Shown here: piece by piece, positions 8,826 to 16,083 of the stretch
Layout of the letters: each line of letters opens with the position of its first letter
Position numbering within the stretch: the first letter of the stretch is position 1
Assembly (NCBI GenBank): GCA_937903135.1
Contig: CALDAH010000024.1
Span: forward strand, 20,736-84,735
Source: an uncultured Alphaproteobacteria bacterium
Lineage (GTDB): Bacteria > Pseudomonadota > Alphaproteobacteria > Rs-D84
Length of the DNA stretch: 64,000 nt
Reading direction: 5' to 3'
Made by a program: the position numbers and the translations under genes
Notes under the pieces: model-generated
Told to the model about the DNA's origin: nothing
Database searches by the model: none
The model's input: the letters and a program-made list of their open reading frames with translations, nothing else

Positions 8826-9374
8826 TTACTTCGCCGGGGCGACAATTATTGATTTGGTTCGTTCATCGGGCTTTGATTTAGATTCCAATGCCCCACGTTC
8901 GCCGATAATTTCCAGAATACGTGCAAATAATTCCGGCACTGCATCCTTGCCGCGCGCCAAAACCTTTTTTGACCCCTTGGTCATAACTGAAATCTTTACC
9001 TTATTTCCGTCGGATAAAAATTCCAATACTTTTTTCATTTTGATATTTAAATCATTTTCTTCAATAAACGGCTTTACCCAGACTTCTTTCATCTCGACCG
9101 TTTTTTGATTTTTACGAGCCTCGTTCGCACGTTTTTTCTGTTCGTATTTAAATTTCCCATAATCCATAATTTTAACAATTGGGGGAATGTTATTAGCGTT
9201 GATTTCAACTAAATCCATACCTTCGTCCATTGCAATCTGCAATGCCTGCGGCGTAGGCATAACCCCCAGGTTTTGGCCATCTTGGCTGATTACCTGAACA
9301 GATTTTGCGAAAATCCGATTATTCATGCGCGGACCTGTGTCACGGCGATTATCACGGTTAAATGTTGGTCTAAT
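8826..9374 (-). CDS. infC: Translation initiation factor IF-3
   Basis: 182 residues. The first ATG in frame (9326) gives a protein that lacks the usual N-terminus. Sixteen codons upstream an ATT at 9374 lies behind a perfect AAAGGAG site (9381-9387) and adds RPTFNRDNRRDTGPR, so ATT is taken as the start. A rare AUU start is the known device by which IF-3 represses its own translation. Body motifs match IF-3: EINANNIPPIVKIMDYGKF, then the C-terminal domain with KVKISVMTKGSKKVLARG. The usual rpmI and rplT partners are not beside it; the gene upstream encodes a UDG-like protein 43 nt away. Confidence 0.93.
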   Translation of the reverse strand: MRPTFNRDNRRDTGPRMNNRIFAKSVQVISQDGQNLGVMPTPQALQIAMDEGMDLVEINANNIPPIVKIMDYGKFKYEQKKRANEARKNQKTVEMKEVWVKPFIEENDLNIKMKKVLEFLSDGNKVKISVMTKGSKKVLARGKDAVPELFARILEIIGERGALESKSKPDERTKSIIVAPAK

Positions 9375-9417
9375 GGTAAGCTCCTTTGTATAAACCTGGA
9401 ATGATTATTAATTATTT

Positions 9418-10194
9418 TTACGCGGTTTTCAACATATTTTGAACAGCCTGCAGCGCTATCCACGTGTCACGCTTTGCCGCGGGTTTTAATAATAAATAAT
9501 TCGGGTGATATATCGGCACGATGCAATACCCCGCATCGCTGTTTATTATTTTACCCATTGAATTGGCCAATGATACGCCGCCGATCTCGGTCGCCGGCAG
9601 CGCGCCAAGCGTTAATATCACGCGCGGCGATAGTATTTCAATCGCGCGGTCTACGAACGGCCGGGACAGCTCCAGCTCTTCGTGCGATGGCGTCCGTCCC
9701 CCGGGCGTACGCCAAAAAAGCATCGGGATAATAGAAACCACATCACGCGACATTCCAATCGCGGCCAGCATTTTATCCATTAGCTCGCCCGCGTTACCGG
9801 ATAAAATATTCCCGGACGCGTCATCTTCGCTGCCGGGGATATCGCTAATGATTACCAGGCCACCGGTATTTGCGGCCGCGTGTGGTAAAACGACATTTGT
9901 TGCCCCGGCCCGCAACGGGTGATTAAATTCAGATATCATTCGCAGTAACGATGGCATATCCGCCGGTCGTGCGGCCATTGCACGTGCAATCTCAATTGAC
10001 ATCGGCTGAATAGGCGTAATCGGGGGAACAACGGTTGTTGCAACGCGTCCCGATGGCCCGGCCGTGTCTTTTTTAGGGGTCGGATTGCCATCCGCGGGTT
10101 TAGCGATGTTATTTGCGGCAAATACGGACGGTAAATCCGTTATTTCCCATACAACCCCGGCCATAGTTAAATCCTGTAACGCGTCATATGACAT
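9418..10194 (-). CDS. Uracil-DNA glycosylase-superfamily protein (family 4/5-like) lacking the cluster cysteines
   Basis: 258 residues. A low-complexity N-terminal linker leads into a UDG-fold core. ISDIPGSEDDASGN lies where family 4 enzymes have GEAPG-x-x-ED, IPMLFWRTPGGRTPSHEEL matches the conserved N-x-x-x-WRPPGNRTP region, and PIYHPNYLL matches the H-P active-site block. Family 4 UDGs bind a 4Fe-4S cluster through four cysteines; here the first pair is replaced (SEFNHPLRAGATNVV) and only one Cys remains in the whole core. So it may be a cluster-free or inactive member. Ribosome site AAGGGA precedes the ATG. Repair role is inferred from family only. Confidence 0.72.
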   Translation of the reverse strand: MSYDALQDLTMAGVVWEITDLPSVFAANNIAKPADGNPTPKKDTAGPSGRVATTVVPPITPIQPMSIEIARAMAARPADMPSLLRMISEFNHPLRAGATNVVLPHAAANTGGLVIISDIPGSEDDASGNILSGNAGELMDKMLAAIGMSRDVVSIIPMLFWRTPGGRTPSHEELELSRPFVDRAIEILSPRVILTLGALPATEIGGVSLANSMGKIINSDAGYCIVPIYHPNYLLLKPAAKRDTWIALQAVQNMLKTA

Positions 10195-10206
10195 TTGTGT
10201 TTTCCC

Positions 10207-10235
10207 TTGATATTGCGAACGTTTTATTATACACT
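10207..10235 (+). promoter_or_regulatory. Candidate promoter for pal
   Basis: TTGATA, 17-nt spacer, TACACT, about 36 nt upstream of the pal ATG. It sits in the divergent space with the UDG-like gene. Confidence 0.45.
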
Positions 10236-10271
10236 ATAACACGAGCAACAGAAACTCAAGGGAGTATTTTC

Positions 10272-10691
10272 ATGAAAATTAAAAACATTGCTATGTTGGC
10301 GGGCGTTGCGGGTATTTTGGCCGCATGTGGTGGGTCAACAAAGATCGTAGAACCGGCGGATTTAAATGATCAGCGCGTATTTTTCGCGTTTAATTCATCT
10401 GAAATTTCTGATGAAGCGCGCGATAACCTGTTAGGTCAGGCGCTGTATATGAAAAATCACGCAGATACAAAAATCCAAATCGCAGGTAATTGCGACGAAC
10501 GTGGTTCAACAGAATACAACTTGGCATTGGGTGCACGTCGTGCCAACGCAGCCAAGACTGTTATTGTAAAAGACGGTGTAGAAGCGAATCGTATTTCAAC
10601 AATTTCATACGGCAAAGAACGTCCATTGGTAAAAGGAACGGGCGAAGCTGTATGGCAGTGGAATCGTAACGCAACAACAACTGTTAAATAA
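10272..10691 (+). CDS. pal: Peptidoglycan-associated lipoprotein Pal
   Basis: 139 residues from the ATG at 10272, which follows an AAGGGAG site; the earlier in-frame ATG at 10188 is inside the divergent promoter region. A lipoprotein signal ends in ILAAC. The OmpA-like peptidoglycan-binding domain is complete: VFFAFNSSEIS, then IQIAGNCDERGSTEYNLALG and RRANAAKTVIV, and ISYGKERPL. Pal ties the outer membrane to peptidoglycan and works with TolB-TolA during division. The tol genes are not adjacent in this window. Confidence 0.93.
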   Translation: MKIKNIAMLAGVAGILAACGGSTKIVEPADLNDQRVFFAFNSSEISDEARDNLLGQALYMKNHADTKIQIAGNCDERGSTEYNLALGARRANAAKTVIVKDGVEANRISTISYGKERPLVKGTGEAVWQWNRNATTTVK

Positions 10692-10707
10692 TAACGAATG
10701 TTATGCG

Positions 10708-10738
10708 CAAAAACACCGGCAAACGCCGGTGTTTTTTT
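10708..10738 (+). terminator. Terminator of pal
   Basis: ACACCGGC-AAAC-GCCGGTGT hairpin and T-run. Confidence 0.85.
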
Positions 10739-10774
10739 AAATAAATATAGATAATGTGGATGTTTTAAATTTAA

Positions 10775-10806
10775 TTAAAAAAAGCCGGTATTTGCCGGCC
10801 TTTTTT
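10775..10806 (-). terminator. Terminator of the parAB operon
   Basis: Minus strand GGCCGG-CAAATA-CCGGCT followed by seven T residues. Confidence 0.8.
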
Positions 10807-10813
10807 AATATGT

Positions 10814-11689
10814 TTATTTTGTTAGTTTTTCAATTAACTCTTGCATCTGAACGCGCGTGGCAAATGATAATATAAATTGCCCCGCCCCGCCCCGTTTTTC
10901 ATTTAGCTTTACCGGCACGCCCAAATTGCGGGAAATACGCGATTGAATATCACGAACGGTATCCGGGTCTATTGTTTTTTGGCTATACCCGCGGCTGTTT
11001 TTTGCCCGGGCGGAATCCTTTACGCGTCGTTCGGTTTCCGCAACGGATAGTTTTTCTGCGATAATCTCATGCGCCAATACCTCCGGATTTTCGGCAACCG
11101 CAATCGTTCGGGCGTGTGACGCGGATATGCTGCCCTGTTCAACCAATTCCTTTACAGAATCGGGCAGCCCCCCCAGACGCATTATGTTTCGTATATAGCT
11201 TTCGGATTTTCCAATTAGCCGCGATACGTCCGCCAGTTCATATCCGCATTTTTCCATAAGGTTTTTATATGCGGCCGATTCTTCAATCGGGTTCAGATTT
11301 TCGCGCTGAACGTTTTCAATCAGCGCAATTTCCATCGCGTTTTCATTTGATAATGTTTTTATCAACGCTGGGATTTCGTTTAATCCCGCCAATTTACTGG
11401 CGCGGAATCGGCGTTCGCCTGCGACGATTTCATATAAATACGGCTGTCCCGATACGGCGCGCAGCAAAATCGGCTGTAATACGCCCTTTTCGCGTATTGA
11501 CGCGGCCAGATCCGTTAATTCATCATCTGAAAATGTTTTGCGCGGCTGATCCGGGTTTGCGCCGATCTGCGCTAATGGAATCTGTTTAACGACAACGCGT
11601 TCTGCACCGGTTAATATGGTTATATCGGGGATTGTCCCCATTTCTTGTTTTAAATCGGCCAATCCACGACCCAGTCCGAATTTAGACAT
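10814..11689 (-). CDS. parB: Chromosome partitioning protein ParB
   Basis: 291 residues from MSKFGLGRGLADL at 11689, with AGGGGGA upstream; it overlaps the parA end by 8 nt. The CTP-binding ParB/Srx domain shows NPDQPRKTF and GERRFRASKLAG, followed by ENVQRENLNPIEEA-like text (IEESAAYKNLM), a helix-turn-helix (ADVSRLIGKSESYIRNIMRL) and the C-terminal dimer domain. ParB loads at parS and slides as a CTP clamp, working with ParA to segregate origins. Two candidate parS-like sites lie just beyond parA. Confidence 0.93.
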   Translation of the reverse strand: MSKFGLGRGLADLKQEMGTIPDITILTGAERVVVKQIPLAQIGANPDQPRKTFSDDELTDLAASIREKGVLQPILLRAVSGQPYLYEIVAGERRFRASKLAGLNEIPALIKTLSNENAMEIALIENVQRENLNPIEESAAYKNLMEKCGYELADVSRLIGKSESYIRNIMRLGGLPDSVKELVEQGSISASHARTIAVAENPEVLAHEIIAEKLSVAETERRVKDSARAKNSRGYSQKTIDPDTVRDIQSRISRNLGVPVKLNEKRGGAGQFILSFATRVQMQELIEKLTK

Positions 11690-12467
11690 TTTCTGCATCC
11701 CCCTGCTCTGTTCGTTCAATAACCTCGGTCGCGACGCGCAGGTATGCCTGTGCGCCGGTTGAGTTAAAATCATAAAATAATGCGGGCTTTCCGTGGCTGG
11801 GTGCTTCGGATACACGGACATTTCGCGGTACAACGGTTTTAAATACCGTATCACCAAATGCGCGTCGTACATCGTCATCCACCGCACGGGTTAGCCCATA
11901 GCGTTTATCGTACATCGTTAATAATACGCCAAGTACATTTAAATCAGGATTCCATTTCTGTTGAACAATGGATATTGTATCGGTTAGCTGCTGCACCCCT
12001 TCCAGGGCGAAAAATTCACATTGCAGCGGGATTATAACAGAATCTGCGGCGGTTAGTGCATTTATCGTTAAATACCCCAGTGCCGGCGGGCAATCAATTA
12101 ATATATAATCATAATGATCCCGAATTTGGTTTAATGCATCGCGAAGACGATATTCGCGGTTTTCAATGTCGAGCAGATCCACCTCGGCCCCGGCGAGTGC
12201 CTGGGATGACGGCAGGATATGCATACCCGTTACGGCCGTAGATAAAATATTGTCGGCCGCGCTGGCTGTGCCCATTATAACGCCATATGCACTTTGGCGG
12301 TGCGATGCGCGAACAAAACCCAGGCCTGTGCCGGCGTTACCCTGGGGGTCCAGATCAATTAATAAAACGCGTTTTTTAATCGCGGCCAGCGATGCGCCGA
12401 TATTAATTGCGGTGGTCGTTTTGCCAACCCCGCCCTTTTGATTTGCAAATGCTATTATTTTCGTCAT
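11682..12467 (-). CDS. parA: Chromosome partitioning ATPase ParA (Soj)
   Basis: 261 residues. It has the deviant Walker A ANQKGGVGKTTTAINI near residues 8-23, Walker A' ILIDCPPALG, and the DLDPQGNAGTGLG box. It is the short, helix-turn-helix-free chromosomal type. It is transcribed from a good promoter 30 nt upstream, has an AGGAAA ribosome site, and is followed by overlapping parB. Gene order rsmG-parA-parB is the usual chromosomal arrangement; mnmG is not next to rsmG here. Confidence 0.94.
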   Translation of the reverse strand: MTKIIAFANQKGGVGKTTTAINIGASLAAIKKRVLLIDLDPQGNAGTGLGFVRASHRQSAYGVIMGTASAADNILSTAVTGMHILPSSQALAGAEVDLLDIENREYRLRDALNQIRDHYDYILIDCPPALGYLTINALTAADSVIIPLQCEFFALEGVQQLTDTISIVQQKWNPDLNVLGVLLTMYDKRYGLTRAVDDDVRRAFGDTVFKTVVPRNVRVSEAPSHGKPALFYDFNSTGAQAYLRVATEVIERTEQGDAENV

Positions 12468-12496
12468 ATCATTTCCTAAGATTAATAACGTTTAAT

Positions 12497-12525
12497 AGCA
12501 TATTAAATACCGATAACCCAGTCAA
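12497..12525 (-). promoter_or_regulatory. Candidate promoter for parAB
   Basis: Minus strand TTGACT, 17-nt spacer, TATGCT; -10 ends about 29 nt before the parA ATG. Confidence 0.65.
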
Positions 12526-12576
12526 GTTATATGTTTTTGTTTGTAAAAAAATACGTAAAAATAATATGTTATGCGT

Positions 12577-12592
12577 TGTTTCATGTGAAATG
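12577..12592. promoter_or_regulatory. parS-like site 1 (candidate ParB binding site)
   Basis: On the minus strand CATTTCACATGAAACA matches the broadly conserved parS TGTTTCACGTGAAACA at 13 of 16 positions, with one change in the centre. It is 110 nt upstream of parA. Confidence 0.5.
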
Positions 12593-12614
12593 ATGTGGCG
12601 CGCGTCGCGCTTTT

Positions 12615-12652
12615 GTGATAAAATAAAATATGCCGTTTTTGCCGGCATATTC
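12615..12652 (-). terminator. Terminator of rsmG
   Basis: ATATGCCG/CGGCATAT arms with a 7-nt loop, followed on the minus strand by a T-rich run. It separates rsmG from the parAB promoter. Confidence 0.65.
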
Positions 12653-12704
12653 TAATCGTTTGTGCGAAATATTTAAAAATGTCGTTCTTTCAATATGTTA
12701 TTTT

Positions 12705-13280
12705 TTATTTCATGTGAAATTGCCGGCAATTTTCAATAATTGTTATATATCCATCCCCGGTCTTTGATGGGATTAATTTATAATCAAATTTATATTTTGT
12801 TTTGGCGGTCGCGATTTCGGATTCAATTTCCCGGCCTTTTAATAGAAAAAGCCGGCAATTTGTTTTCGCAACATAGTCCAAAATTTTTATTAACGGTGCA
12901 AATGCCCGTGCGGTAAATACCAAATCATTATGTCCACGGGGCAGGGATGCAACATAATCTTCAACGCGGCCGTGGTATACGCAGAGATTCGGCAGATCAA
13001 GACCGTCCTTTAACGCGGATAAAAATGCGGCCTTTTTCCCGATGGATTCAATGCATGTAACGTCCCGGCCCAGGATTGCCAGTACGACACCCGGGAATCC
13101 TGCGCCGCTGCCGAGATCCGCGATTTTAACGCCCGCGGGTATTACGTCGGCCAGTTGGGCCGAATCGGCAAAATGACGTTCGGTTATATTGGACAGCGTG
13201 CTTGGCGCGACTAAATTCATACGGCCCGACCAGTCGCGTAGCATAGATTCGTATTGTTCAAATTTGACTTTGTTCTTCAT
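12705..13280 (-). CDS. rsmG: 16S rRNA m7G527 methyltransferase RsmG (GidB)
   Basis: 191 residues. The Rossmann SAM-binding motif IADLGSGAGFPGVVLAIL and RHFADSAQLADVI before it are typical, as is FTARAFAPLIKILDY. RsmG methylates G527 of 16S rRNA; its loss gives low-level streptomycin resistance in several bacteria. The last codons contain the second parS-like sequence. Start ATG at 13280 has no Shine-Dalgarno; a TAGAAT box ends 7 nt upstream, suggesting a leaderless message. Confidence 0.93.
   Translation of the reverse strand: MKNKVKFEQYESMLRDWSGRMNLVAPSTLSNITERHFADSAQLADVIPAGVKIADLGSGAGFPGVVLAILGRDVTCIESIGKKAAFLSALKDGLDLPNLCVYHGRVEDYVASLPRGHNDLVFTARAFAPLIKILDYVAKTNCRLFLLKGREIESEIATAKTKYKFDYKLIPSKTGDGYITIIENCRQFHMK
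12706..12721. promoter_or_regulatory. parS-like site 2, inside the rsmG 3' end
   Basis: Minus strand AATTTCACATGAAATA carries the same 12-nt core TTTCACATGAAA as site 1, one base from the parS core. It encodes the last rsmG codons and its stop. Confidence 0.4.
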
Positions 13281-13292
13281 AATCGCTATTCT
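13264..13292 (+). promoter_or_regulatory. Candidate promoter for the TPR-gpsA operon
   Basis: TTGACT, 17-nt spacer, TATTCT, ending 9 nt before the ATG at 13302. It overlaps the first codons of divergent rsmG. Confidence 0.6.
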
Positions 13293-13301
13293 AACATAAT
13301 C

Positions 13302-14921
13302 ATGAGAAAAATAGAATGTTTATTTGTTGGCGCGTGTGCATTGGCGGTAATTGTGGTTGCGGGCAATGGTATATGGCGTTATGTTGGCGGCGCAGAATCT
13401 GCGAATGTTGTGTATCAAACCCCTGTGACGAAATACGGGGCATTTTTGGCGGCGCAGCATGCGATTTATGTAAATGATTTTGATAACGCGGCCAGGTTTT
13501 CAAAAACACTGGAAAACACCGACTATGCGATTGTTAAAAATACGCAGTTTATGTCAGAATTCCTTAGCGGGAAATTACCCGCCGGGGTTGAGATATTAAA
13601 GAAAGAAAAAAATACCGCCGCACGTTTAATCTATGATGCGTATCTGGCCGAACGGGGCGATTGGGACGAGATGTATAAGCGTCATAAAAATGACGAGTCT
13701 GCATTGGCATCGCCGCTGCGAATATGGTCGTCGGTTGCGACCAAGCGGCAAAAGGATGCGTTAAAGTTTATTGACACGCTGCAGACAAACGATTCATGGA
13801 AAGCGTTTGTTCGCGGCCAGATTTATGCTGTGTCAGGGGACGCGGCTGCGGCCGCAAAATCGTTTGCGGATGTTCGTACGGATTTTCTGAATATTAATGA
13901 TTATTTATATATTATGTCGTTTTATCGTCATAATAACATGAATGATGCGGCCGATGATCTGCGTGATGATTTTACGTCTCGGCCGGGTGGGATGTTTATG
14001 CTGGGGTATGATAATATCCCGGATTGGTCTTCTTTTTCCGGGTATAAAAACGCATTGGCGTTTAGCTTGTTGCAAAATGTTTCCCATACCCAGATTATGA
14101 TGTATTCTGATTTGGCGATCCTGATGCTGCGTTTCGCAGAAATTGTCGGCCCGGGTTTCGCAAAGGATAATGATGCAATTAATTATTATATCGGCCAGTT
14201 CTTTTATAATAACAGCGGGGATTATCAGAAACATTTTGATAAAATATCACATAATAGCCCGTTTTATTCGTTCGCTATTTTACGCGCCGCGGAAAAGAAT
14301 AACGATATATCAAGGCTTGAACGCGAGGTTGAAAATAACCCGTTATTTGTTCCGGCGCTAAATAAACTAATTGCGTATCATATTCAAAATGGTAATCGTT
14401 CACGGGCATTACAGACCGTTAATCGGGCGATAAAAACCAAGAACTTAAATGACGTCGGCCAGGCATTTTTTAAAAAGAGCAGGGCGCATATTTACTATGT
14501 TTTCGGGGATTTAGATAAAGCGCAGTCGGACCTGCGGGCGGCATCAGATGTTTTGGCGACCGACGGCGAGATTTTATCGCTCCAGGCAAAAATCTGGGCG
14601 GCACGTAATCGCGAGATTGATAATGCATATGAATATGCCATGACGTTGGTGCGACAAAACCCGGCGGATATTTTTGCGTGGGATACACTCGGGCGGGTCG
14701 TTCATGCCCGCGAAGGCGCAGACGAGGCGCTGGATATACTTGCGCGCGTCGGCGAGATGGCAAATTCATGTTCGGCGTTGTTTGAACATTTAGGGGATCT
14801 GTATATGGAAAAGGGTAATGAAAAATTAGCGCGTGATTCATATATCCGGGCGATTGAATTATCCGATGACGGTTTGATTGTTGTTCCAAATGTTCGTAAA
14901 AAGTTAAGGAAAATAAAATGA
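13302..14921 (+). CDS. Membrane-anchored tetratricopeptide-repeat protein of unknown role
   Basis: 539 residues from ATG 13302 (MRKIECLFVGACALAVIVVAG), which gives an N-terminal signal anchor; the ATG at 13254 would place the start over the promoter. The rest is helical, with TPR-like hairpins clearest in the C-terminal third (FGDLDKAQSDLRAASDVLAT, FEHLGDLYMEKGNEKLARDS). Such proteins usually scaffold envelope complexes. No ribosome site precedes the ATG, and the promoter sits 9 nt away. It overlaps gpsA by ATGA, so the two are coupled. I do not recognise the specific family. Confidence 0.75.
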   Translation: MRKIECLFVGACALAVIVVAGNGIWRYVGGAESANVVYQTPVTKYGAFLAAQHAIYVNDFDNAARFSKTLENTDYAIVKNTQFMSEFLSGKLPAGVEILKKEKNTAARLIYDAYLAERGDWDEMYKRHKNDESALASPLRIWSSVATKRQKDALKFIDTLQTNDSWKAFVRGQIYAVSGDAAAAAKSFADVRTDFLNINDYLYIMSFYRHNNMNDAADDLRDDFTSRPGGMFMLGYDNIPDWSSFSGYKNALAFSLLQNVSHTQIMMYSDLAILMLRFAEIVGPGFAKDNDAINYYIGQFFYNNSGDYQKHFDKISHNSPFYSFAILRAAEKNNDISRLEREVENNPLFVPALNKLIAYHIQNGNRSRALQTVNRAIKTKNLNDVGQAFFKKSRAHIYYVFGDLDKAQSDLRAASDVLATDGEILSLQAKIWAARNREIDNAYEYAMTLVRQNPADIFAWDTLGRVVHAREGADEALDILARVGEMANSCSALFEHLGDLYMEKGNEKLARDSYIRAIELSDDGLIVVPNVRKKLRKIK

Positions 14922-15781
14922 ATGTTGCAGTTATTGGCGCAGGCGCATGGGGAACAGCGTTGGCAATCACGGCGGCACGTGGCGCGTCGGATGTTGTGTT
15001 ATGGTCGTATGATGGGAACTGTCGGTCTTTTCCGGGTGTTATGATGCCGAATAATATAAGCTTAACGCATGATATGGCGCATCTGCGCGGGGCGGATATA
15101 TGGTTGGTTGTAACGCCTGCGGCGTATTTTCGCGATGTTTTGACGAATGCCCGGGAATATTATAATAATCAGCCGATTATTATCTGTACCAAGGGCGCGG
15201 AACGCGATAGCGGTCTGTTTATGTCCGAGGTGTTAAGGGCTGTATTGCCGCAGTGCGATAGATACGGTGTTTTATCCGGCCCGCAGTTCGCGGCCGAGGT
15301 TGCGGCTGGAATCCCGACCGGATCAACCCTGGCGGCGGTGGCGGACGTATGTGCCACGGGCAAAAGCGTTTTGTCGCAATTATACATTGAATGCAGTGAT
15401 GATATCATCGGGGCCGAGATTTGTGGTGTCGGTAAAAACGCGGTCGCGTTAATCTGTGGATATAACAGTGTTATGGCGGCCGGGGAAAATGAACGTGCGC
15501 TGATAGTTACCCGCGCCTGGGGCGAGGTTGTGCGCATCGGCCAGGCCATCGGTGCGAAAACGCAAACGTTTTTAGAATTATGTGGCATCGGGGATTTATT
15601 TTTATCGGCAACGTCGCATACCAGTCGTAATTTTGCCGGCGGTGCGGCAATTGCGCGCGGTGATACCCCTGAGGGCACGGTTGAAGGGATATATGCGCTG
15701 CGTGCGCTGGTATCGCGCGCGGACAGTGTCGGGGTTGATGTTCCCGTATTGCGTGATATGCTGGTTAAGTTAAATATATAA
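14918..15781 (+). CDS. gpsA: Glycerol-3-phosphate dehydrogenase [NAD(P)+]
   Basis: 287 residues. The NAD-binding motif VAVIGAGAWGTALAITAA opens the protein, LSGPQFAAEVAAGIPTG is the substrate-pocket block, the catalytic Lys is in GVGKNAVALICGY, and GDLFLSATSHTSRNFAGG matches the C-terminal block. The enzyme makes sn-glycerol-3-phosphate for phospholipids. It is about 40 residues shorter than typical GpsA; the loss lies mostly between the first beta-strands (SYDGNCRSFPGVMMPNN), where a helix is missing. Confidence 0.92.
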   Translation: MNVAVIGAGAWGTALAITAARGASDVVLWSYDGNCRSFPGVMMPNNISLTHDMAHLRGADIWLVVTPAAYFRDVLTNAREYYNNQPIIICTKGAERDSGLFMSEVLRAVLPQCDRYGVLSGPQFAAEVAAGIPTGSTLAAVADVCATGKSVLSQLYIECSDDIIGAEICGVGKNAVALICGYNSVMAAGENERALIVTRAWGEVVRIGQAIGAKTQTFLELCGIGDLFLSATSHTSRNFAGGAAIARGDTPEGTVEGIYALRALVSRADSVGVDVPVLRDMLVKLNI

Positions 15782-15782
15782 A

Positions 15783-15808
15783 ACGTCCCATTTTGGGGCG
15801 TTTTTTTA
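15783..15808 (+). terminator. Terminator of gpsA
   Basis: ACGTCCCA-TTT-TGGGGCGT hairpin with T-run. Confidence 0.8.
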
Positions 15809-15818
15809 TGATAAATAT

Positions 15819-15847
15819 TTGCTTTTCGCGTTTTTATTTTGTATCGT
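15819..15847 (+). promoter_or_regulatory. Candidate promoter for xseB-mutS-truB-rpsO
   Basis: TTGCTT, 17-nt spacer, TATCGT, about 25 nt before the xseB ATG. Confidence 0.4.
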
Positions 15848-15872
15848 TTTTTTATTGATAAAAGGAAAGAGT

Positions 15873-16073
15873 ATGGACGAAAAAAAGTTATCTTTTGAAG
15901 AGGCATATAAACAATTAACAGAACTGGTTAAAAAAATGGAATCTGGTGAATTATCGCTGGCCGATTCTGTTGCCGCGTATGAACAAGGGATTAAATTAAA
16001 AGCATATTGCGAACAGCTGTTAAAAGAGGCTGAATTAAAAATTGAAACTTTAAAAATAGATACACAAGCATAA
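15873..16073 (+). CDS. xseB: Exodeoxyribonuclease VII small subunit
   Basis: 66 residues from MDEKKLSFEEAYKQLTEL at 15873, chosen for its AAAGGAAAG site; the upstream in-frame ATG (15819) would lie on the promoter. The XseB signature is present: LVKKMESGELSLADSVAAYEQG, followed by the helical tail. XseB binds XseA to form the single-strand nuclease; xseA is not in this window. Confidence 0.92.
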   Translation: MDEKKLSFEEAYKQLTELVKKMESGELSLADSVAAYEQGIKLKAYCEQLLKEAELKIETLKIDTQA

Positions 16074-16083
16074 TGGATTAGTC

